Shown here: positions 10,954-22,420 of the stretch, one piece after another
Layout: each line of letters begins with the position of its first letter
How positions within the stretch are numbered: position 1 is the first letter of the stretch
Assembly: GCA_022315425.1 (NCBI GenBank)
Contig: JAIUPT010000033.1
Span: forward strand, 1,116,001 to 1,180,000
Direction: 5' to 3'
DNA from: Pseudevernia furfuracea
Lineage: Eukaryota > Ascomycota > Lecanoromycetes > Lecanorales > Parmeliaceae
Length of the DNA: 64,000 nucleotides
Program-made: the position numbers and the translations under genes
The notes under the pieces: generated by a model
What the model saw: only the letters and a program-made list of their open reading frames with translations
Told to the model about the DNA's origin: nothing
The model's database searches: none

Positions 10954-13900
10954 ATGAGTTTGAGACCACCAGGACCTGTCATGATGCTTTTAGAGATGCC
11001 TATGTCAAAAGCAGTTAGACCCGGACAGTCGGCCTCGGATGATTCAAGGGCCGAAGCGGGCCCTGCTGTCCCATTATTGAGCTTGGAACCAATCATCACC
11101 CCCAGAGACCTTAAAGCGCTTCGCGGAAAAGGACTAGACCCATGCACAAGGCGATTCACTGTGGCTAACTTTATAAATCGACTGCAGACAAATCATCCAG
11201 ATCAACTCAAGTTTCTCGACAAAGCTCTTGCCTTTTCTCTCCACGAAGTAAGGAAGGATCGTGAGGATTTGCTCCGTTCAGCAAAGGTAAAGAAGCTGCT
11301 CCTGAGGAAGGATAAAGATTACCAGCCCACTCAATTCCCAAGACTCAATGACGTTGACCCCGAAGGCTGGGTCAAGAATTGTCCGCTTCCTGTTCTCCTT
11401 TTGCTAGGGTGAGTTGTGTCTTCCAAGCCATTTTGCCATGATTCGTGCTGCGTTTTGAGTTGCAAGACTTGTCATAGGAGTGAAGCAATCCCCGGACCTG
11501 TTTCACCACTCAGCTTTGATTCTAGAAGAGATATGCTGACTCCAAAATTATGTAGACACCGCTGCAGCAAACTTCGTCGATATCAACCCTTCGAAGCTCC
11601 TTGCAAACCTCTTTCCCCCTACGAAGAACCTTGCGAAAATTCAATTCTTGAAGACCACATTGCCTTCATCTCGGGACTCTCCTCTGAGTACATCCAGAGT
11701 GTCGACGGGACCATAGAAGTCGACGAGGAGCTCATAATGCCTGTACCAAGCGATTTCAGGTCCAAATTTGCGAAAGAAGCCGAAGAGGTGTCTTTGTACT
11801 TGGTTTGCAGCTGTACCCAAGCCCTTTTCAGGAACCGCAAGACACTGAACGATGTCTGCTGGGAAGACACGATGAAAACTTGCAAGATCCTTCTCCGCCG
11901 AACAATCAATGATAAGAAGATCAGGACCCTTATTGGGCTCAATCCGGACAATTGGAAGGACATTAATCACGTGTTTACGCTTGCAATTCCTGTCTTAGAG
12001 GCGCAATCCCTCGCTCCCACGGACCCTCAAACTGGGGCGAGCGGCTCGTTCTCAACATTGATGGCCTTGAATCACGATACATTGATGAAAGATCTGGAAC
12101 GCTTAAACGATATTCTTATGATTGCTCGGAACTGTCTGGCGACTGTCACAAAAGCTCAGAACCTTGCAGGACAAAGCCTACTTGATCAGCAAGTCCAGAA
12201 ACTCATCGATCTTTGCGTTCGTGTTACGGCCAGGGGTTACGATGGAGATGCCGGCAGTCGTACAGAGATACAGTGGGGAGACGTCATTGGTGCTTGTAAG
12301 TCGATGGACAACTTCTGATTTCACAAGATCGTGGCTAGTGACTAACTTGATATCTATGCTTTTAGACAAAAAGCTTCTCATTACATGCCTGCAATTTCTC
12401 TACAATTTCATCCAGGAAAACGAGCAGCGTAAGCTTCTGTTGTGGCTAGACCTCTTTGCCAACGCCAAGGTTGCAAACCAGTATGCTGCCGGTACTCTAC
12501 CTGCTGGTATCGGTCGAGATCATTTCGCCGCCAAGCTTGGTGACAATAAGTATCACAGCACGGAGGAGGCAAAGGAAATGCCTGAGCAAGACTCTGAATC
12601 GTCTGCAGCGGAAGAACTAGTGGGAAGAATTGGGGAAATCGACACCACAGCAACCGCAAACGGCCTTACAGACAGAGCTGGGCGTCATGGTGACACTATG
12701 CACCCCCTTCGATCTCTGGATCATTTGTCCATTGTTGACCCTGAAGTGGACTTGAGCAGAGGCGTTCACGTGCGAGAGGAGGGCACGGAGAAGAGTGGAG
12801 ATCTGTCTTCAGGCGCAGCTCTATCACACGAGGGTTCCACCAATGACCAGTCGATCGCGCACAGAACGGAAAAGGCCCAACCCGAGAATTTAAGGGAAAC
12901 TCAACCAAATGGAGAATCTACCAATGATGCTTCGATTGCAGACAAGAGTACCGACACTCGGATTGGAGCAGCCCAGACTGACCGTGAAGATGAATTGGGA
13001 GCACTGAAGACACCTCAGTCGGCCGCAATTACTCTACAAACCGCAAAGGACCAGTTGATGGCTCGACTAGCTGACACCGCTACGGGCGTCATCAATGACG
13101 AAGAGCAAGACCTGATGACATTCCCCAATGGTGGAGAACCCAACGGCCATGGTGCGCCTTTGAGCGATGATGAAGAAGGCTTCAAAAGCCCCGGTGAGCC
13201 TGGCGACCAAGAGCGTGGACTACTGACAGATATTCCCTTGGTTCTGGGCCCCCAAGAAATTGAGGCCTTACCTATGATTATTCAAATAGGGATTTGCGCT
13301 GCACGGGACGTGGTCATACAGGGTAGGGATATGCAGGGCATGAGATGCAACATCCTCCTCGCTGGTGAATCTGGCCGGAATCTCCTTAGAGAGTTGCTCA
13401 TCTTCATTGCGGCTTGGGATCTCCAGGATGACGAGACGTATTTCAAGCTTATGATGCAAATCATGGAGGCAATACTGGAAAACGGACTCATGCCTTACGC
13501 CTATCAGACTTTCGCCGAGGTCAAGGATATTGTGTCGCCAGCTCAGAGCATGGTCATCAAGATCCTCACGCAGATTTTCCGTGGCAAGCAGGGTCTACCC
13601 CCTGCGAACGGGAAGGCAGCTCGGACAGCCGGCAATGTACATGCAGATACTTCTCGCCGAGTTGATGTCTATGTCGTGAAGTACATCTTCACCATCTTTC
13701 GCCAATGCATAATTCCCGAAACGTGTGCTTTGATCTATCTCCAAGGCGAAATCAAACAAAGGCACGCAATGCCAGAAGACTTTCCTTTGAATCTCTGGGA
13801 CATGGAACGTGTCTACGAAGGCGTTTATCAGTTCCTCGAGTTCTTTGCTGTTCTCACCGAGAGCGAAGAATGGAAAGACCTGCTTGTGAATTGGGAGATT

Positions 13901-14581
13901 GTTTCGGAACTCGTAACCTTGCTCCGCGAACTCGAAGGCAGCATTCCCCACGCCGATATAACTACGGCGCCTCTGCCTCAAACAACAGCGGAGGCACAAC
14001 AAGCAGCAAAGCAGCAAGCACAGCAGCAAGCACAGCAGCAAACACCGCAGCAAACACCGCAGCAAACACCGCAGCAAACACCGCAACCGGCCCAGTCATC
14101 TGTCGATTCAGCCACTCCAGTGGCAGTCGAGCGCCCTTTCGACGTCAATGATGTTGCCAGTATACCGATGCCAACAGATGGGCCGATGCCAGCTCCATCT
14201 CCCCTGTCCCAAACCGACAGTCAAGACCAAGATGCTCTCGACGCTGCCGACCCCTCTGACTTTGAGTGGCGTAACCTCAAAAAGCTCGTCATACTCGTTC
14301 TCTCATCTCTCGTATGGAAGAGTCGCACGGTACAGGATCAGATCAGGCAGTATGGCGGGGTTGAGATGGTGGTAGCTTGCTGCACATACGATGGAAACAA
14401 TCCGTATATCAGAGAGCACGCGGTCATGTGTTTGAGGTTCTTGTTGGAGGGGAATGAGGAAAACAAAGAGCTAGTGAGGCGTCTTGAGATGGGGGGGAAT
14501 CCAGTCTTTCCTGGCATCCGTGGTAGTGGAATTGTGAGGGCGGAGGATATCGGAGAGCGAGTCGTCAATGCGCCGCTTTAA
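10954..14581 (+). CDS. CTR86: Ataxin-10 / copper transport protein 86 homologue
   Basis: Exons 10954-11408, 11478-12295 and 12366-14581 encode 1162 aa. The centre has helical-repeat sequence typical of the family: LKDLERLNDILMIARNCLAT (first residue approximate), VQKLIDLCVRVTARGYDG, then across the second splice YKKLLITCLQFLYNFIQENE. The C-terminal ataxin-10 domain is clear: WRNLKKLVILVLSSLVWKSR, then VACCTYDGNNPYIREHAVMC and LEGNEENKELV. Yeast Ctr86 is essential but its action is poorly defined; animal ataxin-10 is an armadillo-like protein of cytokinesis and signalling. This homologue is long because of an acidic, low-complexity insert (about residues 430-700) and a Gln/Thr/Pro run near 14000-14090. 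An extra short intron near 11503-11558 is possible, so the first 250 residues are less certain. Confidence 0.85.
14018..14090 (+). repeat. Gln-rich short tandem repeat in CTR86
   Basis: A 12-bp unit close to cagcaaacaccg is repeated about five times, preceded by cagcagcaagca units. It encodes runs of QQAQ and QQTP. It looks like a slippage-prone repeat whose length should vary between strains. Confidence 0.85.
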
Positions 14582-14960
14582 GCGGTTCAGCGGAGGGCAG
14601 GGTTGTGTGGCTTTATGTGGGCTGTGGGTCAAGAGTCTATCAAGTGCTGACGGCTCTTGTTGTTGCGTTGCATGGAAACGTACGGTACGGCGCAAAGCAA
14701 AGATAAAAAGCGATTGGTAGCAGATATGGAAGAATCAACGAGCTTGCGTGTAGTATGTTTAGCCAGCATCGGCTTCACTCGCGTTATAAGTAATAGAGCG
14801 TCCATGAGATTTTCACACTAATTGAAGCTCAGGTTGCGTCTAAACGGTCCAGTCATTATATCTCCCACTGTCATGTATCCCAATTCTCAAGCAATTCCTA
14901 ATTGAAAAGTGAAAAATACAGGCAGAACAACAAAAGCTTTCCAAACCCATTCCCACAGTC
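14582..14960. other. Intergenic between converging genes
   Basis: About 380 bp between the stops of CTR86 and the MARVEL-type gene. It should hold both 3' untranslated regions. I see no open frame or repeat worth naming. Confidence 0.5.
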
Positions 14961-15859
14961 CTACGACCATCCCGTCCCGCCCCCTCCCCCATAGCTTGTC
15001 TGTTCACTTGGAGCACTGTACCCAAATTGCTGGGCCTCGATAGGCCTCTGCACCTTATACGGTCTAGCCGCGTCGTGACTCGGCTCCCTGCGATGGGAAT
15101 ACGCCGTCTCAATCCCCTCTGATTCGTACGGGCTCGGATCCCTTCTCTGGTCATAAGTCGCCTCCAAACCACCGGTGTGATAAGGACTGCTCTCCCTCCT
15201 ATGCGCCGGCTCAAGCCCCTCCGCACCTCCGTGAAACGGACTACTCGACCTCAGATCGGTCGGCGCCTTGATATCCAGCATCTGATTGTAACTTCCCAAC
15301 TGCGTAGAATTTCTCTGAACGTGGAGATCGAGCGCCAATGCCAAGAGCGTGGAGACGAGGCCCGTGACGGTGAAGGCGGTGAGGGCTTTGTAGAGACGGC
15401 AGACCATGATGCCGGAGTCGGTGTGCCAGGTGACGGGGGTGCAACGGTGGCCGAGGGTCCAGCCGAGGTTCCAGGAGAGGAGGGAGAGCCCGAGGACCCA
15501 GAGGATTAGGAGGGAGAGGTTGGAGAGGAGGTTGTGTCGAGGGTTTAGGGTGAGGGTGAGATGGAGGATGGTGGTCGTTCCGAGGGCGATTATAGACAAG
15601 AGGGAAACAGTAAGAAGCTGTAATTCCGGATCAGTAAAAGGCTGGCAATCGCTGAGGGGGGGATATGGCGTACGAGAATGAAGGTCCAGGGAATGTAGTA
15701 TTTTTCTATATGGAGGTGATGAATGAAGAAGATCAGGACGCTGGAGACGATGATAGAGGAAAGCAGTTGGCCCAGTCGTAGCAGATGGAAGGCGAGGGTC
15801 GGGTATGGTGAGGGTTTTCTCGAGACTCGCTCGGTGGGTAATTCAATTCGAGAAAACAT
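14961..15859 (-). CDS. MARVEL-type four-pass membrane protein with repeated tail
   Basis: Exons 15674-15859 and 14961-15617 encode 280 aa. Four hydrophobic segments are visible: LLRLGQLLSSIIVSSVLIFF, IPWTFILLLTVSLLSIIALG (made across the splice), LSLLILWVLGLSLLSWNLGW and LYKALTAFTVTGLVSTLLAL. The first begins with the Leu-Arg-x-x-Gln pattern common in fungal MARVEL-domain proteins, which occur in plasma-membrane microdomains and vesicle traffic. The last 110 residues are a cytosolic tail with three near-exact 18-residue repeats containing Arg-Arg-(Glu/Asp)-x-Ser-Pro-Tyr, then a Gly-rich end. The start lies 432 bp from the divergent carrier gene. The family is likely; the specific role is not known. 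Confidence 0.75.
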
Positions 15860-16291
15860 GATGAATGGCGGTGTGAAAAAAAAAAAGAAAAAAGAAATGA
15901 CTGCGCTGTTTGCGCTGATCTACTCCTCCTTTCACGCAATAATAGATGACAGCAGCAAGGAGGTGAAAATATGGAGGGAGGACAGAGCTTACCTTACCTA
16001 GTCTATTAACCATGTGCGGCTGAACGATACCTTCTTTACCGTACCTGTAACCTCGGCGCCTTTAGAGTAGTAGGGCTTAGGGCAAAGTTTGCGGGTCGGA
16101 GTTGATCTGCTAGTGTCTCCGTCTCCCCTGCATGCCCTGGTCAAAAAAGTCGTTGACGATTGCGGTCCATTTACATCATTCGATACATTTGCCATTTTGA
16201 CAGCTGCTACTTATACACCACACACCAATTCGTTAATAGGTTTTCCATCGGGTCATCAATTCCAGCTTCTCCATTGATAAACGGATCTTGA

Positions 16292-17723
16292 ATGTCAGGC
16301 TTCATATCAGAGCCAGCACGAACAGATAAAGCCCAGATCGCCACGTCGAGTCATGGAAATTCGGAACATTCTCCGGGCTATGGGCATAACATATCATCAG
16401 AAGGCGTGGGATCAAGCAATTCGGTGATAATGAATGATTCTGATGATCGAGAGGTGGAAATGGATATATCTGCCGGACAGAAGATGCTCTCTGCCGTATC
16501 CGGCAGTCTCCTGACATCTCTCCTTGGTACCTTCTGCCTACAACACCCAAAGAAGTCTTCTTGACTAACCGATATCTTCAAAAGTCACACCTCTAGATGT
16601 CGTCCGAGTACGCTTGCAATCTCAACCCCAGACCTCCAACATTCCTACCCCAAGACCGACCTCGAATTTCACAAATCTGCCTCCAAATATTGGCGTAACG
16701 GCTTGCTGCCGTGAAGTCTTCTGGGTGAATAATACCTCTCCATTCTGCATAGCCGCCAATCCCTCCTCAACAGCCACTCTCGCGACTCTTAATCCATCTT
16801 TATCATCCACATCATCTTCAGCAGCGGGTTGCGCGGTGGATGAGACACGCCGCCGAAACTTCACCTCCACTTTCGACGGACTCCGCAAGATCGCCCGTCA
16901 TGAAGGGCCCACTTCTCTTTGGCGAGGTCTCTCTCCGACCCTCGTCATGTCCATACCAGCAAATGTCATTTATTTTACCGGCTACGATTCTCTCCGTTCC
17001 AATCCTCGCAGCCCAGTACACAATTACATCCCAGATGCGTACGCCCCTCTCATCGCCGGATCCATCGCACGAGTTGCAGCCGCAAGTGTCATAAGCCCCA
17101 TCGAGATGTTCCGAACACGAATGCAGGCCGCTACAGCTGGCAGGGAAACAGGTGTGTTCGCCGAAACGCTCACGGGACTGCGGGCAATGGTCCATTCACA
17201 AGGATACACATCACTTTGGCGGGGATTGACGTTGACGATGTGGAGGGATGTGCCGTTCAGTGGAATATACTGGTGGGGCTACGAAGCAGTACGGAATAGA
17301 TTGACAGACATGCGAGATCCTCCGCACTCGCGGAGGGGACCGAGATCAAAGTTAAGAGATAGCGGTAACCACACCTCCACATTCGTGGACAGCTTCATCG
17401 CCGGAGCCACCTCAGGAGCTATAGCCTCTGTTATCACAACACCTTTCGATGTCGGGAAAACTCGACAGCAAGTACTCCATCATAAGCCGACAAAGGAAGT
17501 TGGAAAAGTGGCCTCAACAGCGCTAAGGCCAGAAGAGCTGGCGATGCCGCGTTTCATCTACCATATCTGGAAAGAGGAGGGAATGGCAGGCCTGTTCAAA
17601 GGTTGGGTGCCGAGGATGCTGAAGGTGGCGCCAGCGTGTGCTATCATGATCAGCAGTTACGAGGTAGGGAAAAGGATGGCGAAGAGTATGAATGAGAAAG
17701 CGAGGGATGCTGCCGAAGATTGA
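16292..17723 (+). CDS. MTM1: Mitochondrial carrier, Mtm1 / SLC25A39-40 type
   Basis: Exons 16292-16526 and 16585-17723 encode 457 aa. Three carrier repeats are present with signatures TPLDVVRVRLQ, SPIEMFRTRMQ and TPFDVGKTRQQ. The first repeat holds a long Cys-containing matrix loop (CCREVFW), and LWRGLSPTLVMSIPANVIYF and LWRGLTLTMWRDVPFSGIYW are strong Mtm1 family marks. Yeast Mtm1 and animal SLC25A39/40 lie in the inner membrane and are linked to mitochondrial glutathione import, manganese-SOD activation and iron-sulfur/heme balance. The carrier family is certain; the Mtm1 subfamily rests on these motifs and on the loop in repeat 1. Confidence 0.9.
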
Positions 17724-18314
17724 AGGGCCATTCATCGACATCTACTTTTCACACGACTCACTCCTGAAACTAAAGTTACTGGAGACCGCAGGAAAAGCTA
17801 CTCTTCGAAATTGAGAGTTCCATGTTGATACGATTAACAGCCCATGAAATATGTCTTGCAGAAGTCACTGTGAATGGTTCCAATGTTGGTGGAACTTCAT
17901 CTGGTTTGCTCTACTTCGAAGGCGTTGGTTATTACAGCATAGCTAGGCGTTGCATACTTCACAAAGCACTGGTATCTCCCTACCACATTATCTGCTGCTC
18001 CTCTTCCACAGATCCTGCCAGATCAAAATATTGCTCCTCTTGTATGTAAGTGTCCGGCACGGTCAATGTTGCGGAAATGCATGGACACTGTACATGAAAG
18101 TCTTAAGCCTGGCACTAGGCTCGGTCGCCCCTTTTCATAAGTTATATTGCTTCTGAATGAAATTGAGGACTTCCACTTAAAAGATTCGGTCTTGGCGTCA
18201 CGTGCTACCGCGTCTAGTTGCCACACGTCAAGAACCTCCCCACCTCTTCAACTCAATGATGACCAACTTTCACATATTCCTGCCCTTGACAAGAACCTCC
18301 ACCCTCCCGCCACA
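17724..18314. other. Intergenic, no gene recognised
   Basis: About 590 bp upstream of the WLM protease. One open frame of 75 codons (17822-18049) has no recognisable features. A pyrimidine-rich, A-poor tract (about 18230-18310) sits directly before the protease ATG, as often seen in fungal promoters. Confidence 0.5.
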
Positions 18315-19805
18315 ATGCCAATCGGCGTCCAACGCCTCAACGCCCCCCGCCCTCAGCCCTCCTCGCGCATAATCTTCCTCAAGCCCCTGCCCGGCCCCAC
18401 CTCGGCCCACGCCCTCGACTTCCTCGAACGCATCGCCGCAATCTGCCACCCCATCATGACGCACTCCCACCTCTCCATCATGACGCTCGAAGAACACGCA
18501 CCCAACCCCGAGTTCATCGGCCGGAACTTCAACGCGGGCGAAATCATCCAGCTGGTGCTCAAGGCGCCGCGCACGGGCCGCTGGTTGAGCTTCAGGAGCG
18601 TGCAGATGGTCATGGTGCACGAGCTGGCGCACTGCCTGCAGATGAACCACGGGAGGGAGTTTTGGAGGGTGCGGAATCAGTTTGCGGGGGAGTTGAGGGG
18701 GCTGTGGGCGAAGGGGTATACGGGGGATGGGCTGTGGGGGAGAGGTCAGACGTTGCTGAGTGGAGAGTACCTTACTGGGGGGAGGACGGAGGATGAGGTG
18801 TTGCCGGCTCATGTGTGCGGTGGGACGTTTAGGAGTTGGAGGGGTGGGAAGAGGAAGAGAGGTGGTGCTGGTGCTGGTGCGGAGAAGAAGACGGAGACAT
18901 ACGCGGAGAGGCAGCAGAGGAGGATCAAGAAGAAGTTTGGGGTCAACGGACAAGCTTTGGGCGGGGACGAGGGGACGAAGGTGAAGTTGGAAAAGGGGAA
19001 GAAGGCCAAGGGCAAGCCCAGGGTTGCGGGGAGTATGCGGGGAAGGGAGTTGAGAGCTGCGGCGGCGTTGGCGAGGTTTGAAGAGAAGAAAGAAGAGGAA
19101 GAGGAGGTTAAAGATGAAGGGTGGATGCTGACTGACAGTGAGACGGACAGTGATCACGAGGACGTTGAGGCTGAGGGGCAGGCATTTGAGCTTGATGGCT
19201 CGCGGATGCGAGATGGCAAAGGTCGTGGCATGGTCAAGGTGTGCGAGGATGAGGATCAAGATGATGTCTACGTCAAGCAGGAAATTGAAGAGCTGCAGAA
19301 TTTGGATGATGTGGGTACTAGTTCACGGACAACAGCAGCAACCGACCGGATTACCATTGACCGAACAGAATCTCGTCGTGCGGAGAGAGCGGGAATCAAC
19401 TCGAGTCATGTAATAGAATCGAGCCACAGGGACACTCCAGATCGAATACGGATGGAAGACATACCACAGTACGTCGAAAAGGAGGACCGGCCGAGCGCAA
19501 AGAATACAAAGTCCGTCCAAACCAATATCCGTCCCTCGCTTAATGCGAACAACGGCACGACCAACAACACAGCATCGCAAGTGTCTAAAGCTAAACCTTC
19601 GGAAATGGGTTGTCCAATCTGCTCCATGTCAAACGGAACCGGCTCGCTCTTGTGCATCGCATGTAGTCATGTCTTGGACACAAGCAAGATCATGAAACAC
19701 TGGCGATGCCGAAGCGACGCCTGTCAAGGAAGCCAGTATATTAATGCTGCGGACTGCGGACGTTGTGGAATCTGTGGAGCTCGAAAAGATGATGGCGAGG
19801 TTTGA
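18315..19805 (+). CDS. WLM-domain metalloprotease (Wss1-like)
   Basis: A single exon encodes 496 aa from the ATG at 18315; an in-frame extension upstream looks non-coding. The WLM domain fills the first 170 residues and has the zinc-protease site HELAHCLQMNHGREFW (HExxHxxxxxH). Yeast Wss1 and animal SPRTN share this fold and cut proteins cross-linked to DNA. The middle is charged and low complexity. The C-terminus has cysteine pairs CPIC, CIAC, CRSDAC and CGRCGIC, a zinc-ribbon-like region as in other fungal WLM proteins. The first 800 bp are much more GC-rich than the rest. A 329-codon frame on the other strand is a shadow of this composition. WLM assignment is firm; a Wss1-like DNA-protein cross-link role is inferred. 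Confidence 0.88.
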   Translation: MPIGVQRLNAPRPQPSSRIIFLKPLPGPTSAHALDFLERIAAICHPIMTHSHLSIMTLEEHAPNPEFIGRNFNAGEIIQLVLKAPRTGRWLSFRSVQMVMVHELAHCLQMNHGREFWRVRNQFAGELRGLWAKGYTGDGLWGRGQTLLSGEYLTGGRTEDEVLPAHVCGGTFRSWRGGKRKRGGAGAGAEKKTETYAERQQRRIKKKFGVNGQALGGDEGTKVKLEKGKKAKGKPRVAGSMRGRELRAAAALARFEEKKEEEEEVKDEGWMLTDSETDSDHEDVEAEGQAFELDGSRMRDGKGRGMVKVCEDEDQDDVYVKQEIEELQNLDDVGTSSRTTAATDRITIDRTESRRAERAGINSSHVIESSHRDTPDRIRMEDIPQYVEKEDRPSAKNTKSVQTNIRPSLNANNGTTNNTASQVSKAKPSEMGCPICSMSNGTGSLLCIACSHVLDTSKIMKHWRCRSDACQGSQYINAADCGRCGICGARKDDGEV

Positions 19806-19990
19806 TGAGTGTACTGGCGCTTGCGGCTGCGAAAGATACCCATGGCAATATGCTTTTCGGGGAATGCTGAGGTTGAGGCAATAACTGAGCATGGCTCGTT
19901 CCCGCAGAAGATAGAGGTGTAGAAGATCTCGCACCAAAAAAGGAATGAGTGGCAGTTCATCCTATGCACGTGTGGCCTTGCTTGTCGTGA

Positions 19991-20440
19991 TCAGGACAAC
20001 GGACCCCATTCATAGTCATGCCAACAAGAGGCAGCCTGAAGCCGACTCTCCAACCTCGCCTTTGCTTTCCCCTTTGCTTCCTTCAAGACGGCGTCCGAGA
20101 GTTTGCGGCCTTTAAGCGGATTGGTCCATGATTCACGAAAAGGCTCCCTTCAGTCCCGTAGCCCGCACAGATCCAAGCTAATCCGCTCGCCCTCGGGCTG
20201 CTTGTCCAACCTCTGGCCGATCAACAGCGCATAAAGATACGGGTGGCCGGTCGACAGGGCGAGGTACGGCCACAGACGCAACTGGTCCTTCTTGAGATAC
20301 CGGCTCAGCCGCCGGCACGGGTTCGACTGCCAGAACAGGAAGTCGTCGATGTGGTGGTTCGCTATCTGCAGGAGCAGCTCGGGGGGTAGAGACAGCAAGC
20401 CTGGCTTCGCTGCCCTCTCCGGGGCCCCCGGCAGATTCAT
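19991..20440 (-). pseudogene. F-box-like gene with one in-frame stop
   Basis: From the ATG at 20440 an open frame runs 96 codons to a TGA at 20150-20152. It contains LLSLPPELLLQIANHHIDDF, an F-box-like start. The same frame stays open for about 52 more codons (FRESWTNPLKGRKLSDAVLK and beyond) to a TGA at 19991-19993. The continuation looks coding, and the TGA stands where TGG (Trp) would read through. I therefore take it as a nonsense-broken F-box-like gene. A functional 96-residue protein is the alternative. Confidence 0.55.
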
Positions 20441-20954
20441 TGTCCACTCCTTCCTGTTTTGAAGCCTCGGCTTTTCTACTTAGCTAGCAAGGGCAGCTCT
20501 TTGTAACCGGATGAGCTCAGGCACGAGGTGAGGTGTGGGACCACGGCGGCACTATTTGCGGGAACCGTTTGGGGGGGGGGGAACGGGGACACGCTGGTCT
20601 TCGGTTTGGGCATTCGTTGAAACCAGTTGGAGGATTTCGGAGAGGAGGAGAAGACGGACGATGTGCAGGGTGCGCTGCTAGAGGAAAGGTGTAGTCTCGA
20701 CCGGCTATCAATGGCGTTGAACTAGGGTATCATCGAGTTTCCAGTAGCGAGATAAGTCCTTGTTAACAATGCCACAATGTGTTGAGGTTAGGCGGTGCTA
20801 CTGGGGGCTTTTTCTATTTTGTATTAGATATTCACACGTCGGTCAACTTGACTCGAATTTTACCACACATATACAATGGCAGTTCTTGAGTTCAGATCAA
20901 AAAGATGTGATAGTGAAGACTGGTATTACATCTGGAAACAGGCAAGAGGAGCTG

Positions 20955-21917
20955 ATGGCCTTTGCACCCAAGGCCTGTATTGCACAAGCAGACCCACAAC
21001 CACCACAATCACCGCCAGTCGTCCCCTTTCCCTTCATGAAACTTTCACTTGAGCTTCGCACCATAGTCTACAAGATACACCTCTCTCAACCCGCGGGGCC
21101 ATACCACTTCGTGCCCCCCGAGCACAAGCCATAACTATGTCGTCTCGACGAACTTCCGTATCAACGTTGCCCCATCAGGACTTTCAATGGGGGAGTTCCT
21201 GTGCGTCTACCATGGGCACTTTCAAAAGACCGATATCACAAAGCGATGCCGCTTTATTTCCAAACGACGGAGTTCAGGTTCAACAACTTCATGTTTCTCG
21301 GTCAGTTTCTCAACGTGATCGGACCGGCAGCACCTGACCAGTGTTATTCCTGACTGCAGATTTGATACCAGCAAGCACAGTGAGAACTACCTCTCAGAAA
21401 ATGGGATACACGCAGGCTTGAGAGCTATGAAGCTCTTGCGAAGTTGTGCAGCATTGCGGCACATGAAGATCACTCTTCCCGCCACCGTGAGTCACGTGGC
21501 TGAAACCTCGGAATTGTTTCGAGCAGTACTCAAGATCAGGGGTCTCCACTCCCTGGACGACTAGGACTATTTTTCCCGGTACAGTTTTTGAGAACCTGGA
21601 TTCTTGAAGTATCACAAATACAACGAGCAAGCCCTTCAAGTTCTTAAGCGACCACACAGGCCTGCAGCTGTCGAAGAACGAGAAGAGAAAGGCATCTCAT
21701 ATGTGGCAGTACCGCGAACTTCTTTCGGTCCAATCAATAAGTTGATAGTGGAGGAACGGTTTGACGTGCTAGAGTCGGAGGCTGTAACGGAGTTTCTCGA
21801 AGATAGTGCACGGGATACACCGAATTGAAGTACTTGAAACGAGAGAGAAAGCTGTTCGAAGCCTCCTTCGATCACCTCCAAAACGAGCAAAATCAGGTCT
21901 TGAACCCTTTTTGATGG
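20955..21917 (+). pseudogene. Decayed fungal gene (2EXR/F-box-like family)
   Basis: Pieces of one protein are scattered over frames: FPFMKLSLELRTIVYKIHL near 21030 (the LPxELRxxIY pattern of the fungal 2EXR/F-box-like group), then RYHKAMPLYFQTTEFRFNNF near 21232, then GLRAMKLLRSCAALRHMKIT near 21416, then ALQVLKRPHRPAAVEEREEK near 21630, and KYLKRERKLFEASFDHLQNE near 21834 in another frame. In-frame stops TAG at 21562-21564 and TGA at 21589-21591 interrupt an otherwise continuous coding-like frame, and there is a frameshift near 21828. Introns could explain the early frame changes but not the two stops. The parent family is only loosely identified. Confidence 0.7.
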
Positions 21918-22420
21918 AGAATGCGCACCATCCAAGGTCCGCAGTCAATGCGGCTTCGTGAATACCAGGTTCTTTGGGATCGGACTGAAGGTGGCGTTAC
22001 TACGGTATTGTCTCCTATGACGACAAGTTGTTCCACACAGACTAGGGCTTTGGGCGAGCACTTAGATAGAGAAATAGCAGTCTTTACACCTGTGGTCCAT
22101 CTGAAGGTCAGGCAAATGGTCAGATCCTATATCACCCGGAAAAAATCTATGTTTCCGTGCTCGGTAATGCTTCAGGCTGAGCGGTCAGTCGCGAAATAAT
22201 TCCACAGGCATATTTCAGAGATTGTTTTCTTTTTGGCATCTGGTGTTGATTTAGAGGGCCGAGCTTGGAGCGCCGGCAGCCAAATCAGATAAATCAACAA
22301 AAGGGAGTGAGGCATTAAAGCCTCGGGAGTCTCTTCAACGATCAGTCTATTACCAATTTTCTCGGCTCTCATTCAATGGTAGAGCTAGCCTCGACCCTCC
22401 CATGATTTTACGATCAAGCC
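21918..22420. other. Intergenic, no gene recognised
   Basis: About 500 bp between a decayed gene and the 3' end of VPS71. A 92-codon open frame (21921-22199) has no recognisable motif. Confidence 0.5.

Noticed and set aside
13595..14086. Minus-strand frame with Cys-Leu-Leu repeats
   Set aside because: Antisense reading of the CAG-rich tandem repeat in CTR86; not a cysteine-rich peptide gene.
14018..14090. Regular direct repeats considered as a CRISPR-like array
   Set aside because: Units are contiguous 12-mers without spacers and encode Gln runs inside a gene; the genome is eukaryotic.
18270..19259. 329-codon open frame on the minus strand
   Set aside because: It lies opposite the GC-rich WLM protease and is made of Leu/Pro/Arg runs typical of a shadow frame; the plus strand has the zinc-protease motif.
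20150..20152. TGA as programmed readthrough or selenocysteine codon
   Set aside because: Context lacks the CUAG readthrough signal, filamentous fungi lack selenocysteine machinery as far as is established, and nearby loci show the same Trp-to-stop decay.
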